64,000 nucleotides of DNA from contig NZ_CP041203.1 of assembly GCF_008033115.1 (NCBI RefSeq), positions 3,534,001 through 3,598,000 on the forward strand, in the 5' to 3' direction. A program made the position numbers and the translations under genes. How positions within the stretch are numbered: position 1 is the first letter of the stretch; each line of letters begins with the position of its first letter. Positions 17,722 to 25,753 of this stretch are shown here, one piece after another. Source of the stretch: Cellulomonas sp. Y8 (GTDB lineage Bacteria; Actinomycetota; Actinomycetes; Actinomycetales; Cellulomonadaceae). The notes beneath the pieces are model-generated. The model did not search any database and was not told where the DNA came from. It saw nothing but the letters and a program-made list of their open reading frames with translations.

Positions 17722-19650
17722 TCAGGCGCGGGTCGGGGTCTTCGCGGGGGTGCGGCGCACGGACAGGACCGCTGCGGCGAGCACGGCCTCGGAGTTGTCC
17801 GCGAGCTTGTCCGCGCCGTACCGGCCCTTGAGCCGCACGGTGCCGCCGCGCTTCAGCACGAGCGTCGCCCGGAGCGGGACCTTGCCCCGGACCTTCGCCG
17901 TCGCGACCTCCTCGAACGGCAGGTAGCGGTACCGGGCGGCGAGCTCGCCGACGGACGCGCCCTCGACCAGCGCGGCGAGCCGCTTGCGCCCCGAGCCCCG
18001 CCGCGGCGCGGGCACCAGGACGAGGCCCTCGTCGAGCACGAGCACGTCGTGCCGGGCGCCGTCGACGGACATCGACGCGACACCCGCGAGCAGCGACGCC
18101 CCGAGCGCGTCGGCCTGCGCCGACTCCTGGCCCGCGCGGTCCACGTCGACGCGCAGCGCCGCGAGGTGCCGGCGCGCGTCGGCGACGGTGGCCGGGTCGG
18201 CGGCGAGCACGGCGAGCGGGCGCGGGTCGATCGGCTCGCCGGCCGGGTCGACGAGGCGGGGCCCGCCGAGCCAGGGCTGCTCCCAGCGGGCGATGCCGGC
18301 CTGGACCGCGGCGGAGCGCACGACGACCTCGAGCGCGTCGACGAGCGTGCCGGCGTCGTCGGCGTCGGTGCCGGGAGCGGGCTGCGCGGTCGGCGCGCCG
18401 ACCGGGCCCGGCGCGGGCGAAGGCGCGGACGGCGCCAGGCCCAGCTCGAGCGCCAGCTCCGGCCCCCGTCCCTGCGCCACGAGGCCGAGGACCGTCGCCA
18501 GCGTCGCCCGCGGCAGGCCGGCGAGCCGCGCCGCCGCCCGGTACACGCCGTCCGCCACGCGCTGCCGGTTCCGCGTGGTGGCCGCGGCGCCGAGCGCGGG
18601 CCAGTCGAGCCGCGGCCGGTCCTCGAACCGCAGCGAGCCCTCGGCGACCATCGCGGCGGCGTCCGGGAAGCCCGGGACCAGCAGCGTGGCGCGGCGGGTG
18701 TCCCGCGCGCGGTGCACGTCGGGCATCCGGTCCATCGCGGCGATCCGGGCGGCGTGCGACGGGTGGCTGTCCCACCGGGACTGCGTCGCGTCGGGGTCCT
18801 GACGGCGCAGGTCGGCGAGCTCGTCGGAGCGGGCGGCCAGCAGCGCGTCGAAGCCGCCGAAGAACGCCGGTGCCGCGGGGGCGAGCCCGACCTCGAACGC
18901 CGGCGCGACGTAGACCCCGGTGTAGTGCGCCCAGGCGGCCGAGACGACCTCGACCTCGCGCAGGGCCTGCTGCGCGACGGCGCGCCCGGCGACGGCGACG
19001 CTGATCTCGTCGGCCTCGAGCTCCTGGCGGCGGCTGACGGCGGCGGACACCAGCATGTACAGCCAGGCGTAGCCCATCAGCAGCCACCCGACGATCGAGC
19101 CGGCCGTGGCCTGCACCGTCGCCATGACGACCGCGCGCCCGCGGTAGGCGAGCGGGCCGAGCCGGGTGTGGTTCCGCGAGTAGTGGCCGAGCTCGTGGGC
19201 GAGGACCGAGCGCAGCATCGCGACGTCGAGCCCCTGCACGAGCGGCACGCCGAGGTACATCCGGCGCCGGCCGCCGACCAGGCCGAGCAGCCGGGCCTCC
19301 TCGGACACCGCGGCGTTGACCTCCGGCACGAGGCGGATCTCGTCGGGCGCGCGGGTGTGCGCGGCGGCCGACAGCTCGCGCACGACGGTCCACAGCTCGG
19401 GCGCGGACTGCGGCGGGACCTCGACGCCGTGCGGCGGGGCGGCCTTCGCGCGGGCGACCTGCCACAGGGCGGAGACGATGCCGAAGACGAGCACCAGGGC
19501 GAAGATCGCGAGGTAGCCCGCGCCCCGGACGTGGTCGGTGCTGAACGCGAGCACGCTCAGCCAGCCCAGGAGGACCGCCAGGCCCACGGCGACGACGTAG
19601 AAGCCGGCGAGCATGACGAGGGACAGCGCGGCGCGCAGCGTGGTGATCAT
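17722..19650 (-). CDS. M48-type zinc metalloprotease, membrane-anchored
   Basis: A 642-residue protein. Two N-terminal membrane segments (residues about 7-35 and 43-64) precede the catalytic region, with the zinc motif HELGH (H152, E153, H156) and the likely third ligand in RRQELEADEIS. Two hydrophobic stretches follow, as in HtpX/Ste24-like enzymes. The C-terminal part (Pro/Ala-rich linker, then a domain ending RRTPAKTPTRA) is unlike HtpX. A second half that lists helical repeats and a PH-like end suggests an actinobacterial M48 subfamily. Predicted role is membrane protein quality control. Confidence 0.85.
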   Translation of the reverse strand: MITTLRAALSLVMLAGFYVVAVGLAVLLGWLSVLAFSTDHVRGAGYLAIFALVLVFGIVSALWQVARAKAAPPHGVEVPPQSAPELWTVVRELSAAAHTRAPDEIRLVPEVNAAVSEEARLLGLVGGRRRMYLGVPLVQGLDVAMLRSVLAHELGHYSRNHTRLGPLAYRGRAVVMATVQATAGSIVGWLLMGYAWLYMLVSAAVSRRQELEADEISVAVAGRAVAQQALREVEVVSAAWAHYTGVYVAPAFEVGLAPAAPAFFGGFDALLAARSDELADLRRQDPDATQSRWDSHPSHAARIAAMDRMPDVHRARDTRRATLLVPGFPDAAAMVAEGSLRFEDRPRLDWPALGAAATTRNRQRVADGVYRAAARLAGLPRATLATVLGLVAQGRGPELALELGLAPSAPSPAPGPVGAPTAQPAPGTDADDAGTLVDALEVVVRSAAVQAGIARWEQPWLGGPRLVDPAGEPIDPRPLAVLAADPATVADARRHLAALRVDVDRAGQESAQADALGASLLAGVASMSVDGARHDVLVLDEGLVLVPAPRRGSGRKRLAALVEGASVGELAARYRYLPFEEVATAKVRGKVPLRATLVLKRGGTVRLKGRYGADKLADNSEAVLAAAVLSVRRTPAKTPTRA

Positions 19651-19731
19651 CGGCGCCGGACGCTAGCACCGGCCGCGCCGCGCGCGCCCGGTGGGACCGC
19701 CACGTCCACCCAGGTGGCGGCCCCGGGCACC

Positions 19732-19737
19732 TAGCAT
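19732..19737 (+). promoter_or_regulatory. Candidate -10 box, leaderless Nudix gene
   Basis: TAGCAT ends seven bases before the GTG at 19745, with no Shine-Dalgarno between. Confidence 0.5.
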
Positions 19738-19744
19738 CGGGGGC

Positions 19745-20227
19745 GTGCCGACCCCTGACTTCGTCCTCGACCTCCGCGCCCGCATCGGGCACGACCTGCT
19801 CTGGCTGTCGGGGGTGAGCGCCGTCGTGGTGCGCCCCGACGCCGACGGCCGCGACGAGGTGCTGCTGGTCCGCCGGGCCGACGACGGCGCCTGGACGCCG
19901 GTCACCGGGATCATCGACCCGGGCGAGGAGCCGGCGGTCGCGGGCGCCCGCGAGGTGCTCGAGGAGACCGAGGTGGTGGCGGTCGCGGAGCGGCTGGCGT
20001 GGGTGCACACGCTGCCGCCGATGGAGTACGCCAACGGCGACCGCTCCCAGTACCTCGACCTGACGTTCCGGTTCCGCTGGGTGTCGGGGGAGCCGGGACC
20101 GGGCGACGGCGAGAACACCGAGGCGCGGTGGTTCCCGGTGGACGCGATGCCGGCGATGTCGGACGAGATGGTGGCGCGGGTCGCGCACGCACTGGCGCCG
20201 GAGGGCCCGACCCGCTTCGTCGTCTGA
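19745..20227 (+). CDS. Nudix hydrolase
   Basis: A 160-residue Nudix-fold pyrophosphohydrolase. The Nudix box is GIIDPGEEPAVAGA followed by REVLEETEVV. The glycine near the end of the box is replaced by Glu, but the metal-binding REVLEE core is intact. It resembles the actinobacterial NUDIX proteins that start with an aromatic DFVLDLRARIGHDLLWL helix. The GTG at 19745 is chosen from the position of the -10 box and the start of family similarity. Confidence 0.85.
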   Translation: MPTPDFVLDLRARIGHDLLWLSGVSAVVVRPDADGRDEVLLVRRADDGAWTPVTGIIDPGEEPAVAGAREVLEETEVVAVAERLAWVHTLPPMEYANGDRSQYLDLTFRFRWVSGEPGPGDGENTEARWFPVDAMPAMSDEMVARVAHALAPEGPTRFVV

Positions 20228-20245
20228 CGCCGGGGCTCCTGATCG

Positions 20246-20282
20246 CCACCCGATCGTCGCGCTGCCACCCGATCGATCGGGT
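20246..20282. repeat. Palindromic word array at the Nudix/GT2 convergent end
   Basis: CCACCCGATCG at 20246-20256 is repeated at 20265-20275 and runs into the perfect 16-bp palindrome ACCCGATCGATCGGGT (20267-20282). This is the same repeat-repeat-inverted plan as at 17542 and 32705, with a different word. Probable bidirectional terminator between convergent genes. Confidence 0.65.
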
Positions 20283-20306
20283 GCCGGCGCGAGAACCGGG
20301 TGGGGT

Positions 20307-21272
20307 TCAGGACGGGACGCGGCGGCGCGTCGCGCGGCGCAGGGCCAGCAGCTCCCGGTGGAACGCGACCCGGCGGCGCAGGCGCAGCAGCTCCTCGTCG
20401 ACCTCGGCGCCCGCGCCGCCCGGGCGGCCCGCGCCGGCGAGCGCCGCGCGCAGCCGCCGCCCCGCCAGGAGCCCCCACGTCACCGCCAGCTTCGCCGCCG
20501 ACTCCGCCGCGGCCGGCCGCTTCCCGAGCAGGTGGTGCGCGAGGTACGCCTCGCCCCGCCCGCGCCCGGTGGCCTGCCGCGCGAGCCGCGCGGGGTCGAG
20601 GCGCTCGGGCTCGGGGTGGTGCTCGACGGTCGCGCCGGCGACGGCGCCCTGCCGGAAGCCCGCGGCGAGCACGTCGAGCCGGAACACGGTGTCCTCGGCG
20701 CCGGGGTAGCGGGCGGTGCCGAGCGACTCGTCGAACGGGACGGCGTCCAGCACCGCGCGGGTGGTGCCGATGCTGGCGGCGGCGAACTCGCGGCCGACGG
20801 CGGGCGGCTCGGGCACGACGGCGAAGTAGGCCGACGCGAGCGCGGGGCTCAGCCACGGCCGGTCCAGGTGCGGCGCGAGGGCGACGGACCCGCCGACCAG
20901 GTCGGCCTCCCCGCGACGCAGCGGCTCGGCCATCCGCCGGACCCAGTGCGGCGGGACGTGCACGTCGTCGTCGGTGAACAGCACGACCGGCGCGGCCGCC
21001 GCGGCGACGCCCGCGTTCCGTGCGCGGGCGATGCCGGGGCGCGGCTCCGCGACCACGCGCAGCCGGGGGTCGCGACGGGCGGCGTCCGCGAGCACCGCGG
21101 GGGTCGCGTCCGTCGAGCCGTTGTCCACGACGACGACCTCCGCCGGCAGGTCGGCCCGCGCGGCCTCGTCGAGCGCCGCGCCGAGGTGGTCCAGCGTCGG
21201 GCGCAGCCGGCCCGCGCCGTCGCGGGTGCAGACGACGACGGTCACCTCGGGCGTGCCGGGTCCGGCCCCCAT
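20307..21272 (-). CDS. Family 2 glycosyltransferase
   Basis: A 321-residue GT-A glycosyltransferase. It starts VTVVVCTRDGAGRL, then VVVVDNGSTDATP (nucleotide-sugar binding), RNAGVAAA and LFTDDDVHVPPHW (the DxD-type metal motif as DDD). The acceptor-side motif is YPGAEDTVFRLDVL, where the ED matches the family's catalytic ED. A C-terminal helical tail rich in Arg/Leu may bind the membrane. Likely adds sugars to a surface glycan; there are no glycan-pathway neighbours. Confidence 0.88.
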   Translation of the reverse strand: MGAGPGTPEVTVVVCTRDGAGRLRPTLDHLGAALDEAARADLPAEVVVVDNGSTDATPAVLADAARRDPRLRVVAEPRPGIARARNAGVAAAAAPVVLFTDDDVHVPPHWVRRMAEPLRRGEADLVGGSVALAPHLDRPWLSPALASAYFAVVPEPPAVGREFAAASIGTTRAVLDAVPFDESLGTARYPGAEDTVFRLDVLAAGFRQGAVAGATVEHHPEPERLDPARLARQATGRGRGEAYLAHHLLGKRPAAAESAAKLAVTWGLLAGRRLRAALAGAGRPGGAGAEVDEELLRLRRRVAFHRELLALRRATRRRVPS

Positions 21273-21356
21273 GCGCCTGCTCCGCTCGGTCCGTGCCTCG
21301 GGCGGTCGGCCCCCACCCCGGTGCAGTATGCGACCGGCGGGGCCGCCCGCGGAAGG

Positions 21357-22358
21357 TCAGCGGCCCTGGTGGGGGAGCGGGTCGGGGCGCGGGTCGGGGC
21401 GTGGGTCCGTCGGCCGGCGACCGACGTGCCGGTCCCGCTTGGCCCCGTACAGCGCGACGTCGGCGCGGGCGAGCAGGTCGCGCACGGTGTCGTCGGGGCG
21501 GGCGTCGGCGATCCCCGCGCTCCACGGGGTCGCGCAGCGGGTGCGCGCGTCGGCGACCCAGCGCTGCGCCGCCGTGGCGTCGAGGCCGGGCAGCACGACC
21601 ACGAACTCGTCGCCCCCGACCCGGCCCACCACCGCGCGGCCCGCCGCCGGTCCCCGCCAGGAGGCGACGAGCTCGACCAGCACGTCGTCGCCCGCGAGGT
21701 GGCCGCGGGTGTCGTTCACGGCCTTGAAGTCGTCGACGTCGGCGGACACGACGGCCAGCGGTGCCCCCGTCCGGCGGGCCTCGCGCAGCCGGGTCTCCAG
21801 GCGCTCGAGGACGGCGGCCCGGGTCAGCGCGCCCGTGAGGTCGTCGGTGGTCGCGTGCCGGCGGAGCCAGTGCGTGACGTTCCCGAGCAGCGACGTGCTG
21901 GCGACCGTCATGATGACGACGACCAGCCAGGTGAGCGCGTGGAACGGCGCGGGCGCCAGCACCATCCCGACGGTCACGGCCGCGATCGCCTCGGCGACGA
22001 GCAGCGCGGCGACCCGGGTGCGGAACGCGTAGGCCGCGTACTGCGCGGCGGTCATCACGCCGATGGACAGCACGACCAGCCCTTCCGCCGTCTGGCAGGA
22101 CGCGAGCAGGACGCCCGCCCCCAGCAGGCCCACCGCCAGCGCGGCGGGCATCGTCCAGCGGCGGGCCGGCAGCGCGAGCACGCCGACCGCCAGCGCCCCG
22201 AGCAGCCCGGACGCCGCGAACCACAGGCCCACCGGCGACCGCGGGCTCAGCGGGAACAGCCCGCCGCCGAGGACGAGCACCGCCATGAGCCCCAGCGCGC
22301 AGGCCAGGTGGGCCCGGGTCGCGTAGAGCCGGGGTGCCCGCGCCTCGGACCTGCCCAT
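21357..22358 (-). CDS. Membrane-bound GGDEF diguanylate cyclase
   Basis: A 333-residue protein with an N-terminal membrane region of about six hydrophobic segments (residues about 14-165), then a GGDEF domain with DDLTGALTRAAVLERL, VVSADVDDFKAVNDTRGHLAGDDVL and the intact active-site motif VGRVGGDEFVVVLPG. It should make cyclic di-GMP. The tail has repeated RPDP. No I-site RxxD is obvious upstream of GGDEF. ATG 22358 has no clear ribosome-binding site. A degenerate EAL protein lies at 42.9 kb. Confidence 0.88.
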   Translation of the reverse strand: MGRSEARAPRLYATRAHLACALGLMAVLVLGGGLFPLSPRSPVGLWFAASGLLGALAVGVLALPARRWTMPAALAVGLLGAGVLLASCQTAEGLVVLSIGVMTAAQYAAYAFRTRVAALLVAEAIAAVTVGMVLAPAPFHALTWLVVVIMTVASTSLLGNVTHWLRRHATTDDLTGALTRAAVLERLETRLREARRTGAPLAVVSADVDDFKAVNDTRGHLAGDDVLVELVASWRGPAAGRAVVGRVGGDEFVVVLPGLDATAAQRWVADARTRCATPWSAGIADARPDDTVRDLLARADVALYGAKRDRHVGRRPTDPRPDPRPDPLPHQGR

Positions 22359-22415
22359 GCCGAGGGTGTCGGCACGCGCGCCGCCGGAGATGACCGGGCG
22401 GGCGGGTGAGCCGCG

Positions 22416-22421
22416 TATCCT
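22416..22421 (+). promoter_or_regulatory. Candidate -10 box, leaderless EamA gene
   Basis: TATCCT ends six bases before the GTG at 22428. Confidence 0.45.
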
Positions 22422-22427
22422 CCGCGG

Positions 22428-23432
22428 GTGCCTCTCCCCGCCCGCACCGGACCCGTGCTCGCCCTCGTCGGGGCCACGCTGTTCTGGGCCGGGAACTACG
22501 TGCTGGGCGCGGTCGCCGTGCAGGAGATGACCCCGGTGAGCCTGACCGCGCTGCGCTGGGCGCTCGCGGCCGTGCCGCTCGCCGTGATCGCGCAGGTCGT
22601 GGAGCGGCCGGACTGGCGCGCGGTGCTGCGCACCTGGCCGCGGCAGGTCGTCCTCGCGCTGCTCGGCATGGTCGGGTACGCCCTGTTCGTCTACACCGCC
22701 CTGCAGCACACCTCGTCCGTGAACGCGTCGCTCGTGAACGCGCTGAACCCGGCGCTGATCGCGCTGCTCGGCGCCGCCGTGGTGCGCCGGGCGCCGTCCG
22801 GGCGCGCCGTGGCCGGGATGCTGGTCGGGCTGGTCGGCGTGCTGGTGGTGCTCACCGGCGGCCGGCTCGGCGCGCTGACCTCGCTGGAGCTCAACGTCGG
22901 CGACCTGCTCATGGTCGGGGCGATCGTCGTGTGGAGCGTGTACACGATCGGCGGGCGCGGGCTGGCGGGGGTGCCGCCCATCGCGTCGACCGCCGTGCAG
23001 GCCGCGATCGCCGCCGTGGTGATGGCCCCGTTCGCCGCGACCGGGCACGTGCACTGGCCGTCGGGCCGGGAGGCCACGGTCGCGCTGGTCGTCATCGCGG
23101 TGCTGCCGTCGGTGGGGTCGTACCTGCTCTGGAACCTGGCGCTGCGCCGGGTGCCGCCCGCCGAGGCCGGGTCGTACCTCAACCTGATCACGGTGTTCAC
23201 GGTGCTGATCAGCGCCGCCACGGGGTACGCGCTCGGCGCGGCGCAGGTCGTCGGCGGGGTGCTGGTGCTCGGCGGGGTGCTGCTGGTCCGGGACCGCGCG
23301 CCGCGCGCCGCGTCTCCCACCGCGTCGGACCCGGCCGGTAGGGTCGCTGGCCATGCGGGTGAGACCGTTCGCGACGTGCGACCTGCCGGGGATGTACCGC
23401 GTGTGCCTGCTGACGGGCGACGCGGGGACTGA
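22428..23432 (+). CDS. EamA/DMT-family transporter
   Basis: A 334-residue drug/metabolite-type transporter with ten predicted spans in two EamA repeats (first around VLALVGATLFWAGNYVLGAV, second around GDLLMVGAIVVWSVYTIGG). GSYLNLITVFTVLISAATGYAL near the end is the usual EamA signature. The last 45 or so residues are hydrophilic and overlap the next gene by 80 bases, which is unusual. The substrate could be an amino acid or metabolite exported from the cell. Confidence 0.85.
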   Translation: MPLPARTGPVLALVGATLFWAGNYVLGAVAVQEMTPVSLTALRWALAAVPLAVIAQVVERPDWRAVLRTWPRQVVLALLGMVGYALFVYTALQHTSSVNASLVNALNPALIALLGAAVVRRAPSGRAVAGMLVGLVGVLVVLTGGRLGALTSLELNVGDLLMVGAIVVWSVYTIGGRGLAGVPPIASTAVQAAIAAVVMAPFAATGHVHWPSGREATVALVVIAVLPSVGSYLLWNLALRRVPPAEAGSYLNLITVFTVLISAATGYALGAAQVVGGVLVLGGVLLVRDRAPRAASPTASDPAGRVAGHAGETVRDVRPAGDVPRVPADGRRGD

Positions 23433-23958
23433 CGCCACGCCCGTGTACCGGGACCCCGACCTGCTCGGGCACGTGTACGCGGGCCCGTACCCGGTCGCAG
23501 ACCCGTCGCTGACCTGGGTGGTCACCGACGAGGACGGCGTCGCCGGCTACGTCGTCGGCACCGCCGACTCCCAGGCCTTCGCCCGCTGGCAGGAGGAGGC
23601 GTGGTGGCCCGCGCTGCGGGAGCGGTACCCGCGGCGCCCCGAGGTCGCCGGCTACCGGGACCACGAGCTGCTCGGCACCGTGCACGACGGGGGCCGGTAC
23701 GACCCCGCGGTCACCGACCGGTACCCGGCGCACCTGCACATCGACCTGCTGCCGCGTGCCCAGGGCCGCGGCCTCGGGCGGACGCTGATCGAGACGCTGG
23801 CCGGGGCGCTGCGCGAGCGCGGCGTGCCCGGGCTGCACCTCGGGGTGGCCGAGCAGAACGCCGGGGCGATCGCGTTCTACGACCGGGTCGGGTTCCGGCA
23901 GGTCGAGGCGCACGCGTGGGGCCGGACGCTCGGGATGGACCTCGGCGCGGCGGCCTGA
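23353..23958 (+). CDS. GNAT N-acetyltransferase
   Basis: A 201-residue GCN5-type acetyltransferase. The acetyl-CoA loop is in HIDLLPRAQGRGLGRTLIET and the C-terminal motif is GVAEQNAGAIAFYDRVGFRQVE. A central insert with WWPALRERYP matches the branch found as the acetyltransferase-like part of O-GlcNAcase-type proteins. The start lies inside the EamA gene. A TAGGGT box at 23339-23344 suggests its own leaderless transcript. Substrate unknown. Confidence 0.87.
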   Translation: MRVRPFATCDLPGMYRVCLLTGDAGTDATPVYRDPDLLGHVYAGPYPVADPSLTWVVTDEDGVAGYVVGTADSQAFARWQEEAWWPALRERYPRRPEVAGYRDHELLGTVHDGGRYDPAVTDRYPAHLHIDLLPRAQGRGLGRTLIETLAGALRERGVPGLHLGVAEQNAGAIAFYDRVGFRQVEAHAWGRTLGMDLGAAA

Positions 23959-24077
23959 TCCCACCCGCGCGCCGCGTCCGCGCCCGGTTCCGCCGCGCGC
24001 GGGGGCCGGTCGCGTACCGTGACCCGCAGCGGACCAGCGGCGGGACCCCCGCCGGGCGCCGGCGCGAGGAGGGCGTG

Positions 24078-24716
24078 GTGAGCGACACCGGGTACGGCGA
24101 CTTCGAGTTCGAGCGCCGGTTCTTCGTGCGGACGCCGCCCATGGAGCTGCTGTCCGAGCCCGACCCGGTGCTCATCGTGCAGTCGTACTTCCTCGCCCAG
24201 GACGGCTACGCGCTCCGGCTCCGCGTGCAGGCCTCCGGGCTGCGGCTGCCGCTCGGCCCCGACGCCGACCCGCTGGACGTTCTCGAGGAGGTCGGCGACC
24301 GGTTCGAGTTCTGCGCCGTCACGCTCAAGGGCCCGATGAACGTCGGCACCCGGTACGAGGCCGAGCGGGAGATCGACGTCGTCGTCGGCACCGAGATGAT
24401 CCGCCGCGGCGGGCACCGGATCGTGAAGAACCGGTACTCCGTGTGGCTGGGCGCCGACGGCTGGGTGGTCGACGTGTTCGGCGGGGCGAACGCGCCGCTC
24501 GTCGTCGCCGAGTGCGAGCGCTCGGGCCCGGTGACCGACCTGCAGATCCCGGCGTTCTGCGAGTCCGAGGTCACCGACGACGCCCGGTTCGCGAACGACG
24601 GCCTGGCGCGGGTGCCGTACCGCGGCTGGGCGGGGGACTACGAGGCGGAGCTGCGCGAGCGCGGGCCGCGGTTCCTCACGGACTTCGGCCGCAACGACCT
24701 GCAGCGCCGGGGCTGA
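24078..24716 (+). CDS. CYTH-domain protein
   Basis: A 212-residue protein starting with the CYTH hallmark in DFEFERRFFV (the ExExK-type motif, here E-F-E-R-R). Alternating charged strands of a triphosphate tunnel follow: YALRLRVQ, CAVTLKGPM, RYEAEREID and VVKNRYSVW-type strands, then LVVAECE. CYTH proteins bind triphosphates or make cAMP/thiamine-type products; which applies here is not known. GAGGAGGG sits six bases before the GTG at 24078; a GTG three bases earlier is possible. Confidence 0.75.
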   Translation: MSDTGYGDFEFERRFFVRTPPMELLSEPDPVLIVQSYFLAQDGYALRLRVQASGLRLPLGPDADPLDVLEEVGDRFEFCAVTLKGPMNVGTRYEAEREIDVVVGTEMIRRGGHRIVKNRYSVWLGADGWVVDVFGGANAPLVVAECERSGPVTDLQIPAFCESEVTDDARFANDGLARVPYRGWAGDYEAELRERGPRFLTDFGRNDLQRRG

Positions 24717-24788
24717 CGGCTCGGACCCCCGCACGACCGGCGCCCGGTCGTGCGGCCCCTGCGCGCCCGGATGTCGACGTGTGTCTCG

Positions 24789-24814
24789 ACAACGGTTGAA
24801 GGCTCAACTATTGT
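24789..24814. promoter_or_regulatory. Operator overlapping the VOC gene promoter
   Basis: A 26-bp imperfect palindrome (9 of 11 arm bases match) with core GTTGA-AGGC-TCAAC at 24795-24808. Its right arm ends in the -10 box TATTGT (24809-24814), seven bases before the ATG at 24822. A/T-rich in otherwise very G+C-rich DNA. The form fits a MarR-type regulator of quinone or phenol stress; no MarR gene is in the window. Confidence 0.6.
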
Positions 24815-24821
24815 TCTCCGC

Positions 24822-25733
24822 ATGACCACCGCCGACCCGCGCCCCGCCCTCGACCGCCTCGCCGCCGACACCGCCATGGGCCCCGTGACCCTGCTGGTCG
24901 GCGACCTCGACCTGCAGCTGCGGTACTACCGCGACGTGCTCGGCCTGCAGGTCGTCGAGCGCCCGGACGAGCGCATCGAGGGTGTCGGCCGCCCCGACGT
25001 CGTCGTCCTCGGGCGGGGGACCCAGCCGCTGATGGTGCTCCGGCACACGCCGGACCTGCCGCCGACCAGCCGCGGCCAGGCCGGCCTGTTCCACACCGCG
25101 ATCCTGTTCGACACCCAGGAGGCGCTGGCCGCGACGCTCGCGTCGGTGGCCGCCCGGGCACCCCGCACCTACGTCGGCAGCGCGGACCACCTCGTGTCCG
25201 AGGCGTTCTACCTGACCGACCCGGAGGGCAACGGCGTCGAGCTGTACTGGGACCGCTCGCGCGACCTGTGGGGCTACGACGAGCACGGCCGGGTCCTCAT
25301 GGACTCGCTGCGGCTCGACCCGAACGAGTTCATCCAGGGCCACGTCACCGACGCCGCGCTCGCGGCGCCCGCGGGGAAGCCGGTGGTCGGGCACGTGCAC
25401 CTGCAGGTCGGCGACGTCGCCGGGGCGCGGGCGTTCTACGTCGACGCGCTCGGCTTCGACGTGATGGCGGAGTGGCACGGGGCGCTGTTCGTGTCGGCCG
25501 GCGGGTACCACCACCACATGGCGATGAACACCTGGAACTCGGCCGGCGCCGGGCCGCGGGCGAGCAGCCTGGGCCTGGGCGAGGTCACCCTGGTGGTGCC
25601 CGGGACGGACGACGTGGGCGCGCTGCGCGAGCGGCTGGCTGCGCACGGCGTCCCGGTCCGCGACGACGGCGCGACGGTGACGTTCGACGACCCGTGGCGC
25701 AACGTGGTCCGGGTGCGCCCGGTCGTGGCGTAA
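24822..25733 (+). CDS. Two-domain VOC-family dioxygenase, CatE/MhqA-like
   Basis: A 303-residue vicinal-oxygen-chelate protein with two glyoxalase-like modules. The first has VTLLVGDLDLQLRYYRDVLG and FYLTDPEGNGVELYWDR; the second has VGHVHLQVGDVAGARAFYVDALG and YHHHMAMNTWNS. Metal ligands of extradiol dioxygenases are expected at H in the second module, at YHHHM and at the late Glu/Asp. The layout matches catechol/hydroquinone 2,3-dioxygenases such as CatE and MhqA/O. A leaderless start behind the operator is likely. It faces a glutathionyl-hydroquinone-reductase-like gene. Confidence 0.82.
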   Translation: MTTADPRPALDRLAADTAMGPVTLLVGDLDLQLRYYRDVLGLQVVERPDERIEGVGRPDVVVLGRGTQPLMVLRHTPDLPPTSRGQAGLFHTAILFDTQEALAATLASVAARAPRTYVGSADHLVSEAFYLTDPEGNGVELYWDRSRDLWGYDEHGRVLMDSLRLDPNEFIQGHVTDAALAAPAGKPVVGHVHLQVGDVAGARAFYVDALGFDVMAEWHGALFVSAGGYHHHMAMNTWNSAGAGPRASSLGLGEVTLVVPGTDDVGALRERLAAHGVPVRDDGATVTFDDPWRNVVRVRPVVA

Positions 25734-25753
25734 CGCGCCGGCGGCCCCCGGGG

